From Dechloromonas denitrificans (GTDB lineage: Bacteria > Pseudomonadota > Gammaproteobacteria > Burkholderiales > Rhodocyclaceae): a stretch of DNA of 64,000 nucleotides. The stretch lies in NCBI RefSeq assembly GCF_001551835.1, contig NZ_LODL01000005.1, positions 201,073-265,072 of the forward strand. Direction: 5' to 3'. A program made the translations under genes and the position numbers. The notes beneath the pieces are model-generated. The model worked only from the letters and a program-made list of their open reading frames with translations, was not told the origin of the DNA and searched no databases. How positions within the stretch are numbered: position 1 is the stretch's first letter; the number at the start of each line of letters is the position of its first letter. Of the stretch, positions 52,133 to 60,506 are shown piece after piece.

Positions 52133-52762
52133 ATGAAGCAATTTCTATTGGGCGCTGCGTCGGCAATTGGACTAGGGGCTATCTCAGGCTATGGCCTCAT
52201 TCAGAGTGGCAGCATCGACTTTGCTGCCGATTCAGCCCACTCGCCCCGCATCACCAAGCTTATTGAATGGGCGCGTGAGAAGTCCGTAGCCAAGCAGGCC
52301 AAGGACATCATCCCGCCTACCGATTTGGCATCCGAAGAACGCATTCGGCGCGGCGCAGGAAACTACGATGCGATGTGTGTCAATTGCCACCTGTCACCTG
52401 GCGTCGAGGATAGCGAGATACGCAAGGGGCTATATCCCAATCCGCCAAACCTGTCGCAGGCAGGCTCGGCAACCGAGGGGCAAGTCGAGGATGCCCGTCG
52501 ATTCTGGATTATCAAACATGGCATCAAGGGTTCCGGGATGCCGGCCTGGGCGAAGGGCGGGATGGATGATGAAGCCATTTGGGACCTGACGGCATTCATC
52601 AAAATATTGCCGAAGCTTTCCGCCACCGAGTATCAGGCCCGCGTTGCAGCCAGCGAAGGGCACTCGCACGCCGGCATGGAACCCCCTGCATCAACACCGA
52701 GTTCGCCCAAGTCTCATAGCCATGAGGGGCATTCCCACAGTAAGCATAAGCACAGCCACTAA
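52133..52762 (+). CDS. c-type cytochrome with His-rich tail
   Basis: The 209-residue product has an N-terminal membrane/signal segment (about 5-25), one haem site MCVNCH (about residues 81-86) and the axial Met in GSGMPAW. The last 35 residues hold over ten histidines (SHEGHSHSKHKHSH), a likely copper or nickel binding tail. It is the first gene after CusR box 1, so it is probably copper-induced. Its role may be to pass electrons or buffer metal in the periplasm. Confidence 0.86.
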   Translation: MKQFLLGAASAIGLGAISGYGLIQSGSIDFAADSAHSPRITKLIEWAREKSVAKQAKDIIPPTDLASEERIRRGAGNYDAMCVNCHLSPGVEDSEIRKGLYPNPPNLSQAGSATEGQVEDARRFWIIKHGIKGSGMPAWAKGGMDDEAIWDLTAFIKILPKLSATEYQARVAASEGHSHAGMEPPASTPSSPKSHSHEGHSHSKHKHSH

Positions 52763-52771
52763 TCCCCATTG

Positions 52772-52787
52772 ATTACCGAAATGTAAT
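52772..52787. promoter_or_regulatory. CusR/CopR-type box 2
   Basis: ATTACCGAAATGTAAT repeats the box-1 pattern with the same 3' neighbour (TTTTTGGGTCAG). It lies 82 bases before the DUF411 gene and should control the long efflux operon. Confidence 0.8.
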
Positions 52788-52868
52788 TTTTGGGTCAGCT
52801 TGCTGTTGGGTGCAGATACCTAAACTCTGTGCCGATACGCTAATCCTCACTGCTCAACGAAGGACGAT

Positions 52869-53303
52869 ATGTTCAAAACCAGCTCCCTGATTATTGCCCT
52901 GTCGCTGTTTGCCGGCATCAGCCTGGCCCAGGCGGCGGAGCGCGTTGAAGTCTTCAAAAGCCCGTACTGCGGCTGTTGCGAAAAATGGGTCGAGCACATG
53001 CGCAAGGCCGGCTTCGACGTCGTTACGAAGGACGTCAATGATGTTCCGGCAGCGCGAAAGGCTGCTGGCATGCCGGAGCGCTTTGGTTCCTGCCATACCG
53101 CCAAGGTCGGAGGCTATGTCGTGGAAGGCCATGTTCCCGCTGCTGATGTCCAGCGCCTGCTTAAGGAAAAGCCCAAGGCCGTCGGCCTGGCCGCGCCTGG
53201 CATGCCCCAAGGCTCACCGGGCATGGAAACCAATCACCCGCAAGCCTACGACACGCTGCTCGTTCAGGCAGACGGCAGCTCCAAAGTTTTCGCTAAACAC
53301 TAA
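52869..53303 (+). CDS. DUF411 periplasmic metal-binding protein
   Basis: The 144-residue product has a signal peptide (ends AQA, about residue 22) and then the DUF411 pattern: VFKSPYCGCCEKWVEHM, with a CXCC metal or redox site, and MPERFGSCHTAKVGGYVVEG. DUF411 proteins occur in copper and silver operons. It is the first gene of a run of seven same-strand genes with short gaps that ends at the CopA-type ATPase. Confidence 0.9.
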   Translation: MFKTSSLIIALSLFAGISLAQAAERVEVFKSPYCGCCEKWVEHMRKAGFDVVTKDVNDVPAARKAAGMPERFGSCHTAKVGGYVVEGHVPAADVQRLLKEKPKAVGLAAPGMPQGSPGMETNHPQAYDTLLVQADGSSKVFAKH

Positions 53304-53327
53304 CCTTTATCTCTCGGAGAAACCCTC

Positions 53328-53666
53328 ATGAAGAAGTTGATTGCATCCTTTGCTTTCGTCGCCACTCTGGCTCCCGCCTTCGCAATGGCCGCTGACCATG
53401 ATATGCATGCCGGTCACGGCGCCATGCACTCGGACGCATCACAATCCGCACTCATCGACGGCCTGGTGAAAAAGGTCGACAGGGCCGGCGGCAAGATGAC
53501 CGTCTCCCATGGCGCCTTGCCCAACGGCATGCCGGCCATGACCATGGCCTTCAAGGTCAAGGACGTATCCTGGCTCGACAAGGTGAAGGAAGGCCAGAAA
53601 ATCCGCTTCGCTTTGGGCGATAACAACGATGCGATGACCATCGTGCGCCTGGAATTGCCAAAGTAA
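53328..53666 (+). CDS. cusF: CusF-type periplasmic copper/silver chaperone
   Basis: CusF delivers Cu(I)/Ag(I) to the CusCBA pump. The 112-residue product has a signal peptide (ends AMA, about residue 21), a His/Met-rich start (DHDMHAGHGAMHSD) and an OB fold with MTVSHGALPNGMPAMTMAFK, where the Met residues and neighbouring aromatic residue bind the metal. It starts 24 bases after the DUF411 gene. Confidence 0.92.
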   Translation: MKKLIASFAFVATLAPAFAMAADHDMHAGHGAMHSDASQSALIDGLVKKVDRAGGKMTVSHGALPNGMPAMTMAFKVKDVSWLDKVKEGQKIRFALGDNNDAMTIVRLELPK

Positions 53667-53715
53667 GGGTATGTTGGCACGCGGTGCCACCGGAAATCAT
53701 CACGAGGACAAACAG

Positions 53716-54987
53716 ATGAAACGAATAACTACCTCGCGCAAAATCCTGTGCGTCGCGCTCACCGCAGCTTGGTGCCTGGGTGCCCAAGCCCAGGTCCAAC
53801 CGGGCAGCACTGTTGAAAGTCTGCTTTCCCTGGCGCGAGAGGGCAACCCCGACTTCGCCAGCATGCGTTATGAAGCCGACGCGGCCGCAGAGCGCATCAC
53901 ACCCGCCGGCGCTCTACCAGACCCCAAGCTGCGCACCGAGCTGATGGACATAACCAAAGGTGGCTCACAAAGCGCCTCATTGTCCCCCAGCCGCGTTGGC
54001 AGCACGCGCTACACGCTGATGCAGGACATCCCCTGGTTCGGCAAGCGTGACCTGAAGCGTGAGATTGCCGAACTCGAGGCGGAAGGTGCCAAAGGGCGTG
54101 CCTACGGCACATGGAGCGAGGTCGCCACCAAAATAAAGACCACCTACGCGCAACTCTACTATCTGGTGCGCAATGAAAGCCTGACCAAGGAAATTCTCGA
54201 CCTGATGCTCCGCCTGGAAAAAATTGCCCAGGTTCGCTATGCCGGTGGCCTGGCTGCCCAGCAGGATGTCATCCGGGCCCAGGTCGAACAGACCTCGATG
54301 CGAAATGAACTCATAGCCCTGGAGACCGAGCATCACCATTTGATGACTAGGATGAATGCCTTGCTGGGACGTCCAGCCAGTGCACCGTTGGCGATGCCCG
54401 AAGGCCTGCGTCCGTTGCCAATGCCCGCCAAGCTCGATTACGTCTCTCTTGAGGAACGTGCCCGCGCCCGGAATCCGATGCTGTCAGCCGAAGAGCACCG
54501 CATCAAGGCTGCCGAGAAGAGCCGCGACCTGGCCTACAAGAATCGGTACCCCGACCTCACCGTGGGCGTTGTGCCCAATCAAATGCAGAACGAGGTGAAG
54601 CAGTGGGACTTGATGTTTGAAATCAACATTCCCCTCCAGCAGTCCAGTCGCCGCGCCCAAGAGCGCGAGGCAGAAGCGATGGTGTCGGCGAGTCGCGCCA
54701 AGCGTGATGCAACCTCGAACCAGCTCCTGGCTGACCTTTCTACCAATATTTCCGAACTCGAAGCCGCTCGGCGAACCGAACGGCTCACGACCGACAGCCT
54801 GCTGCCCCAGGCGGAACTTACCTTGAAGGCCGCGCTGGCCGGCTATGAAACCGGCAAGGTCGACTTTGCGACCCTGCTGGACGCACAGCGCCAAATTCGC
54901 CAGGCAAAACTCAACCAAATCAAATCGCGTGCCGAGGCCCAAGTCCGCCTTGCAGAAATCGAACGAATTCTCGGAGAAGACCTATGA
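53716..54987 (+). CDS. cusC: Outer-membrane efflux protein (CusC/TolC family)
   Basis: This forms the outer-membrane channel of the RND pump. The ATG at 53716 (MKRITTSRKILCVALTAAWC) after GAGGACAAACAG gives 423 residues with a signal peptide ending AQA. Two long-helix repeats follow (VRYAGGLAAQQDVIRAQVEQ and KAALAGYETGKVDFATLLDA). The stop overlaps the cusB start by four bases. Confidence 0.92.
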   Translation: MKRITTSRKILCVALTAAWCLGAQAQVQPGSTVESLLSLAREGNPDFASMRYEADAAAERITPAGALPDPKLRTELMDITKGGSQSASLSPSRVGSTRYTLMQDIPWFGKRDLKREIAELEAEGAKGRAYGTWSEVATKIKTTYAQLYYLVRNESLTKEILDLMLRLEKIAQVRYAGGLAAQQDVIRAQVEQTSMRNELIALETEHHHLMTRMNALLGRPASAPLAMPEGLRPLPMPAKLDYVSLEERARARNPMLSAEEHRIKAAEKSRDLAYKNRYPDLTVGVVPNQMQNEVKQWDLMFEINIPLQQSSRRAQEREAEAMVSASRAKRDATSNQLLADLSTNISELEAARRTERLTTDSLLPQAELTLKAALAGYETGKVDFATLLDAQRQIRQAKLNQIKSRAEAQVRLAEIERILGEDL

Positions 54988-56567
54988 ACAAGGGAGTGAT
55001 TGCCGCCGCCGTGGTGGCTGCGTTGGCTGCTGGTGGCGGCTATTGGGCTGGCCAGAAGAGTGCTCCGGCTCCGCACGCCGATGGCGCCACCAACGTTGCA
55101 GCAGATTCTGGGAAGAAGGAACGGAAGATACTTTTCTACCGCAATCCAATGGGCCTTCCCGACACCTCGCCGACCCCGAAGAAAGACCCGATGGGCATGG
55201 ACTACATCGCGGTCTATGAAGGCGAGCAGGATGACGAGCCGGCCTCTGCCAACCAAATAAAAATCAGCACCGAGAAAATTCAGAAGCTCGGTGTGCGCAC
55301 CGAAGCTGCCACCCTGCGCAATCTGGACAAGGTAGTCCGCGCGGCCGGTCGCATCGAACCGGACGAGCGCCGGACCTATACCATCTCCCCGAAATTTGAA
55401 GGCTATGTCGAGCGCCTTCACGTCAATGTCACCGGCCAGCCTGTCAGCAAGGGCCAGCCGCTATTCGAGGTTTACAGCCCGGAGTTGGTTTCTGCCCAGC
55501 GTGAATTCGCTATCGCGGTCCAAGGGCAAGAAAGCCTGAAGGATGCCGAAAGCTACACCCAGGACAGCATGCGTCAATTGGCTGAATCGAGCCTCGCCCG
55601 ACTGCGCAACTGGGACATTTCCGAAGAGCAGGTGAAGTCCTTAGCCAAATCGGGCGAAACCCGGCGCACGCTGACTTTCCGTTCGCCGGTCAATGGCATC
55701 ATCACCGAGAAGAAGGCCGTTCAAGGCATGCGCTTCATGCCGGGCGAGGCTCTGTATCAAGTCGCCGACCTCTCCTCGGTCTGGGCGGTTGCCGACGTCT
55801 TCGAACAGGACATCGGTTTGGTGAAGTCCGGAGCCAAGGCCAAAGTCAAAATCAATGCCTATCCCGACAAGACCTTTGAGGGCACCATCAGCTACGTCTA
55901 TCCGACGCTGAAGGCGGAGACCCGAACCATCCAGGTTCGCATCGACTTGCCGAACACGAACAACCTGCTGAAGCCTGGTATGTTCGCCCAGCTTGAATTG
56001 CCAACTACCGTCAAGGGAGCGGTCGTCACCGTACCAAACTCGGCGGTGATTGATAGCGGCACGCGCCAAATCGTTCTGGTTCAGGCCAAGGAAGGCCGAT
56101 TCGAACCCCGCGAGGTCAAGCTCGGCGCTCGCAGCGATGACCGGGTAGAAGTCATTGATGGTGTCCGTGACGGCGAGCAGGTGGTCGTTGCCGCCAATTT
56201 CCTGATTGATGCCGAGAGCAATCTGAAAGCGGCTATCAGTGGCTTTGGCCACTCAGGCCACGGTGCAGCAGCCCCCGCCGATAAGCCGGCAGCTGCAACA
56301 GTCGGCAACAAGGCCGAAGGCAAAGTCGAAGAGGTCGATGCCAAGGCGGGTACGGTCAGCATCACGCATGGTCCGGTGCCCAGTTTGAAATGGCCCGGCA
56401 TGACCATGGAGTTCAAACCTGCCAACGAAGCCATCATGAAGCAGTTGAAACCAGGGGCTGCCATTGACTTTGAGTTTGTCGAACGAGGCCAGGGCGAATG
56501 GGTTATCACGTCCGTTCAACCTGCTAGCCAGCCTGCTGGCAAAGCCAACCCGCACGCCGGACACTGA
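54984..56567 (+). CDS. cusB: RND periplasmic adaptor with C-terminal CusF domain
   Basis: CusB links the inner and outer pump parts. The 527-residue product has an N-terminal anchor (about 5-22), a heavy-metal binding segment (about 45-72; YRNPMGLPDTS, DPMGMDY), the lipoyl/hairpin/barrel adaptor core (about 85-400; GYVERLHVNVTGQPVSKGQP and VWAVADVFEQDIGLV), and a fused CusF-like domain at the end (about 445-515; KWPGMTMEFKP). A separate CusF gene lies upstream, so the operon carries two such domains. Confidence 0.92.
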   Translation: MNKGVIAAAVVAALAAGGGYWAGQKSAPAPHADGATNVAADSGKKERKILFYRNPMGLPDTSPTPKKDPMGMDYIAVYEGEQDDEPASANQIKISTEKIQKLGVRTEAATLRNLDKVVRAAGRIEPDERRTYTISPKFEGYVERLHVNVTGQPVSKGQPLFEVYSPELVSAQREFAIAVQGQESLKDAESYTQDSMRQLAESSLARLRNWDISEEQVKSLAKSGETRRTLTFRSPVNGIITEKKAVQGMRFMPGEALYQVADLSSVWAVADVFEQDIGLVKSGAKAKVKINAYPDKTFEGTISYVYPTLKAETRTIQVRIDLPNTNNLLKPGMFAQLELPTTVKGAVVTVPNSAVIDSGTRQIVLVQAKEGRFEPREVKLGARSDDRVEVIDGVRDGEQVVVAANFLIDAESNLKAAISGFGHSGHGAAAPADKPAAATVGNKAEGKVEEVDAKAGTVSITHGPVPSLKWPGMTMEFKPANEAIMKQLKPGAAIDFEFVERGQGEWVITSVQPASQPAGKANPHAGH

Positions 56568-56578
56568 GGAACTGCGAG

Positions 56579-59500
56579 ATGTTGGCCAAAATCATTGAAT
56601 GGTCAGGACGTAACCGCTTCCTGGTCCTGCTCGCCACCTTGTTCATCATCGTGGCCGGCGTCGTGGCGGTCATGCGAACGCCACTTGATGCACTTCCTGA
56701 CCTCTCCGACGTCCAGGTTATCGTCTATACCGAGTACCCCGGCCAGGCACCTCAAGTCGTCGAAGACCAGGTAACTTACCCGCTGACAACCTCGATGTTG
56801 TCCGTGCCAAAATCTAAGGTGGTCCGCGGCTTCTCGTTCTTCGGCGCGTCCTTCGTCTATATCATTTTCGAGGACGGCACGGACATCTACTGGGCGCGTT
56901 CGCGTGTTCTGGAATACCTCAACTTTGCCGCCGGACGCATGCCCAAGGGCGTCACGCCGCAGATAGGGCCGGATGCGACAGGTGTGGGCTGGGTCTATCA
57001 ATATGTCGTTTTGGCCAAGGACAAAACGCTGGCTGAACTGCGCACCTTGCAAGACTGGTATGTGCGTTATCAGTTGACCAAAGCACATGGCGTTGCCGAA
57101 GTGGCGTCGATTGGTGGCTTCGTCCAGACCTACCAGGTCACCGTCGACCCCGTTAAGCTTCGTTCCTACGGCATTCCGCTAGCCAAGGTCTCTCAAGTCA
57201 TTCGTGACTCAAACCGGGACGTCGGTGGCCGTGTTATCGAGATGGCAGAAACCGAGTACATGGTCCGTGGCAAGGGATACTTGCGCGGCATAGGCGACAT
57301 CGAAAACCTCGTCGTCAAGGCAGAAAAGGGCACACCGGTTCTTATACGGGACATCGCCCGCGTCGAACTGGCGCCCGATGAACGCCGTGGCCTGACCGAA
57401 CTCAATGGTGAAGGCGAAGTGGTTTCGGGCATTGCCATGGCCCGCTACGGCCAGAACGCACTTGAGGTAATCCACAACCTCAAGGAGAAAATCGGCGAAA
57501 TCTCGGCGGGTCTCCCCGAAGGGGTAACCATCGAGTCGGTCTATGACCGCTCTGAGTTGATTCACCGGGCCATTGACACCCTGAAGCGGACGCTGGTTGA
57601 GGAAAGCATCATCGTGGCCCTGGTCTGCGTCGTATTTCTCCTCCACTTGCGCAGCGCGCTGGTGGCCATTCTGATGCTGCCGGTTGGCGTCCTGATTTCC
57701 TTCATCGCCATGCGCCTTCTCGGCATGAACTCGAACCTGATGAGCTTGGGCGGCATCGCCATCGCCATCGGTGCGATGATTGATGCGGCCATTGTAATGA
57801 TTGAGAACGCCCACAAGCATATCGAGCGCCTACCGGAGAACCACACGCACGCCGACCGGACGGAAGCCATGATTGCCGCCTGCAAGGAGGTCGGTCCGGC
57901 ACTGTTCTTCTCGCTCCTCATCATCACCGTATCATTCCTGCCGGTATTCACGCTGGAAGACCAGGAGGGCCGACTGTTCTCGCCGCTGGCCTACACCAAG
58001 ACTTTCTCGATGGCTGGCGCAGCGCTGCTCTCCGTCACATTGGTGCCGGTCCTGATGATGCTGTTCATTCGCGGCAAAATCATGCCCGAGGGCAAGAACC
58101 CGGTGAATCGCTTCCTCATCTGGGTCTACCGACCCATCATCGCCTGGGTCATGCGCTGGAAGAAAACCACCATCGTGGCCGCCATCCTTGCGCTTGTCAT
58201 CTCCATCTATCCGGCCAGCCAGTTGGGCTCGGAGTTCATGCCCACCTTGAACGAAGGCACCTTGTTCTACATGCCGGCCTCTCTGCCCGGGATGTCGATT
58301 ACCAAGGCCGCCGAACTGCTGCAAACGCAGAACAAAATCATCAAGAGCTTCCCGGAAGTCGCCTCGGTGTATGGCAAGGCGGGCCGGGCCAATACGGCCA
58401 CCGACCCGGCACCGACCGAGATGTTCGAGACCGTCATCAACCTCAAGCCGGAGTCTGAATGGCGCCCGGGATTGACGACCGACAAGCTCATTGCCGAGAT
58501 GGACAAGGCGTTGCAGTTCCCGGGGGTATCGAACGCCTGGACGATGCCTATCAAGGCTCGTATCGACATGCTTTCCACCGGCATCCGGACCCCCATCGGC
58601 ATCAAGGTGTTCGGCAAGGACCTCACCGAGATGGAGCGCCTGGCCCGGGAAATCGAGACGGTGGTGAAGGACGTGCCAGGAACCACATCAGCATTTGCCG
58701 AGCGGATTACCGGCGGTTATTACCTGAACATCGAACCGGACCGTACCCAACTGGCCCGTTACGGCCTGGCGGTTGGCGACGTCCAGGAGGTCATTGGGCA
58801 GGCGTTGGGTGGTGAGATGGTGACCACGACTGTCGAAGGCCGTGAGCGTTTTGGGGTGACCGTGCGTTACCCGCGCGAACTTCGCTCAGACCCGCAACAG
58901 ATTGCCCAGCAGGTACTGGTGCCGACCATGGATGGCGCGATGATTCCGCTGGGGCAGTTGGCGAAGATAGAGGTGGCAAAAGGGACACCGGGCATTCGGA
59001 CCGAAAATGCGCTGCTCTCCGCCTATATTTTTGTGGACATCCGGGAACGTGACATCGGCGGCTACGTGGCTGACGCCAAGAAGGCGGTCGCCGCAAAGGT
59101 CAAGTTCCCACCGGGCTACTACGCGACCTGGAGCGGTCAGTTCGAGTCAATGGAACGCGCCATCGAGAAGATGAAGATTGTTGTGCCGGTCACGCTGCTC
59201 ATCATCTTCCTGCTGCTCTACCTCAACTTCAGGCGCCTGACTGAGACCATCATTGTCATGCTGTCGGTGCCGTTCGCTTTGGTGGGCGGTGTCTGGCTGA
59301 TGTGGCTACTAGGCTACAACCTTTCGGTCGCCGTCGCGGTGGGCTTCATCGCCCTGGCCGGTGTGGCTGCCGAAACGGGGGTCGTGATGCTGATTTACCT
59401 CGACCATGCTTGGGAAGCGCTCAAGGCCAAGCGCCAGGCTGAAGGGAAGGAGCCCAGTGTGGGTGACCTCTACGAAGCCATCATGGAAGGTGCCGTGGAA

Positions 59501-59713
59501 CGGGTACGTCCCAAGATGATGACCGTGGTGGCCATTATGGCGGGCTTGCTGCCCATCATGTGGGGTACCGGGACGGGGTCCGAAGTGATGAGCCGGATTG
59601 CAGCACCGATGGTCGGTGGGATGATTTCCTCCACGGTTCTGACTTTGGCGGTTATTCCGGCTATCTACGCCTTGGTAAAGCAGTGGCGTCTTACCCGGCA
59701 GCTGGAATCTTGA
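56579..59713 (+). CDS. cusA: Heavy-metal RND pump (CusA type)
   Basis: The 1044-residue inner-membrane pump has 12 membrane segments and two large periplasmic loops. Family patterns include the N-terminal FLVLLATLFI, the loop motif QVIVYTEYPGQAPQVVEDQ, and the membrane motif IAIAIGAMIDAAIVMIENAH with the proton-relay acidic residues. Periplasmic Met residues near METF-type positions match Cu/Ag rather than Co/Zn/Cd pumps, though substrate assignment by eye is tentative. It follows cusB by 11 bases. Confidence 0.93.
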   Translation: MLAKIIEWSGRNRFLVLLATLFIIVAGVVAVMRTPLDALPDLSDVQVIVYTEYPGQAPQVVEDQVTYPLTTSMLSVPKSKVVRGFSFFGASFVYIIFEDGTDIYWARSRVLEYLNFAAGRMPKGVTPQIGPDATGVGWVYQYVVLAKDKTLAELRTLQDWYVRYQLTKAHGVAEVASIGGFVQTYQVTVDPVKLRSYGIPLAKVSQVIRDSNRDVGGRVIEMAETEYMVRGKGYLRGIGDIENLVVKAEKGTPVLIRDIARVELAPDERRGLTELNGEGEVVSGIAMARYGQNALEVIHNLKEKIGEISAGLPEGVTIESVYDRSELIHRAIDTLKRTLVEESIIVALVCVVFLLHLRSALVAILMLPVGVLISFIAMRLLGMNSNLMSLGGIAIAIGAMIDAAIVMIENAHKHIERLPENHTHADRTEAMIAACKEVGPALFFSLLIITVSFLPVFTLEDQEGRLFSPLAYTKTFSMAGAALLSVTLVPVLMMLFIRGKIMPEGKNPVNRFLIWVYRPIIAWVMRWKKTTIVAAILALVISIYPASQLGSEFMPTLNEGTLFYMPASLPGMSITKAAELLQTQNKIIKSFPEVASVYGKAGRANTATDPAPTEMFETVINLKPESEWRPGLTTDKLIAEMDKALQFPGVSNAWTMPIKARIDMLSTGIRTPIGIKVFGKDLTEMERLAREIETVVKDVPGTTSAFAERITGGYYLNIEPDRTQLARYGLAVGDVQEVIGQALGGEMVTTTVEGRERFGVTVRYPRELRSDPQQIAQQVLVPTMDGAMIPLGQLAKIEVAKGTPGIRTENALLSAYIFVDIRERDIGGYVADAKKAVAAKVKFPPGYYATWSGQFESMERAIEKMKIVVPVTLLIIFLLLYLNFRRLTETIIVMLSVPFALVGGVWLMWLLGYNLSVAVAVGFIALAGVAAETGVVMLIYLDHAWEALKAKRQAEGKEPSVGDLYEAIMEGAVERVRPKMMTVVAIMAGLLPIMWGTGTGSEVMSRIAAPMVGGMISSTVLTLAVIPAIYALVKQWRLTRQLES

Positions 59714-59723
59714 AGAGCGCGTC

Positions 59724-60473
59724 ATGACTAGCCTTGGTACAGCTTCTCCAACCTGCGCCCACTGCGGAAGTAGCGATAAGGATAGACTGTACCTCAAGGA
59801 GGACCACTGCCATTGTTGCGAGGGTTGCCTGCTGGACCGGTGTATCGGTCAGAAGCCGACACTCGACTTGGCAGGGTTGTACTCTGGGTTCGTTGAGGCC
59901 CTTGTCCGCACACTGGACATGCGAGAACTGGAGACAGGGCTGCACTCCCGGCGAAGTGCCTGCCACACGCTGGTTCTGGCCCGAAGAATCATCACTGATG
60001 CCGAAGAGCTTCGCCAAATCTACTGGGGCGCCTTGCTTCACGACATTGGGAAAATTGGTATTCCCGAGCACATTCTTCTGAAAACCGACGCATTGACGAA
60101 CGACGAATGGCTCACCATGCGCACCCATGTTGAGTTGGGCTACTCAATCGTCAGTCAATTGCCCGGCCTCGAACGAGCTGCCGCAGTAGTTCGAAGCCAT
60201 GAAGAGCGCTTTGATGGCACTGGGTATCCACATGGACTGAAGGGCGAAGAAATATCAGTGGGGTCCAGGCTGTTCGCAGTGATTGATACCCTGGATGCCA
60301 TGACATCTGACCGCTCCTATCGCCGTGGCCTCGAGTTCGAGAAGGCGAAAGAGGAAATTTTGAAGATGTCTGGAAGCCAATTTGACCCGGTGGCCGTGGA
60401 CCTCTTTTTGGCCGAAGAAAAAGTCTTGAGGGATATGGTTGCACTCAAATGCGGCCAGCCACAATCGGTGTAG
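59724..60473 (+). CDS. HD-GYP domain protein with N-terminal cysteine cluster
   Basis: HD-GYP enzymes hydrolyse cyclic di-GMP. The 249-residue product has HD at 106-107 (LLHDIGKIGIP) and HEERFDGTGYP at 159-169, so both signatures are intact. The first 40 residues hold seven cysteines (Cys11, 14, 29, 31, 32, 35, 40) with HCHCCEGC, a likely metal site. It lies 10 bases after cusA and 33 before the CopA gene, so it belongs to the copper operon. A metal-gated c-di-GMP phosphodiesterase is a reasonable guess. Confidence 0.85.
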   Translation: MTSLGTASPTCAHCGSSDKDRLYLKEDHCHCCEGCLLDRCIGQKPTLDLAGLYSGFVEALVRTLDMRELETGLHSRRSACHTLVLARRIITDAEELRQIYWGALLHDIGKIGIPEHILLKTDALTNDEWLTMRTHVELGYSIVSQLPGLERAAAVVRSHEERFDGTGYPHGLKGEEISVGSRLFAVIDTLDAMTSDRSYRRGLEFEKAKEEILKMSGSQFDPVAVDLFLAEEKVLRDMVALKCGQPQSV

Positions 60474-60506
60474 CTCCACGCAACAACAAGATGAAGGATG
60501 ACGACC

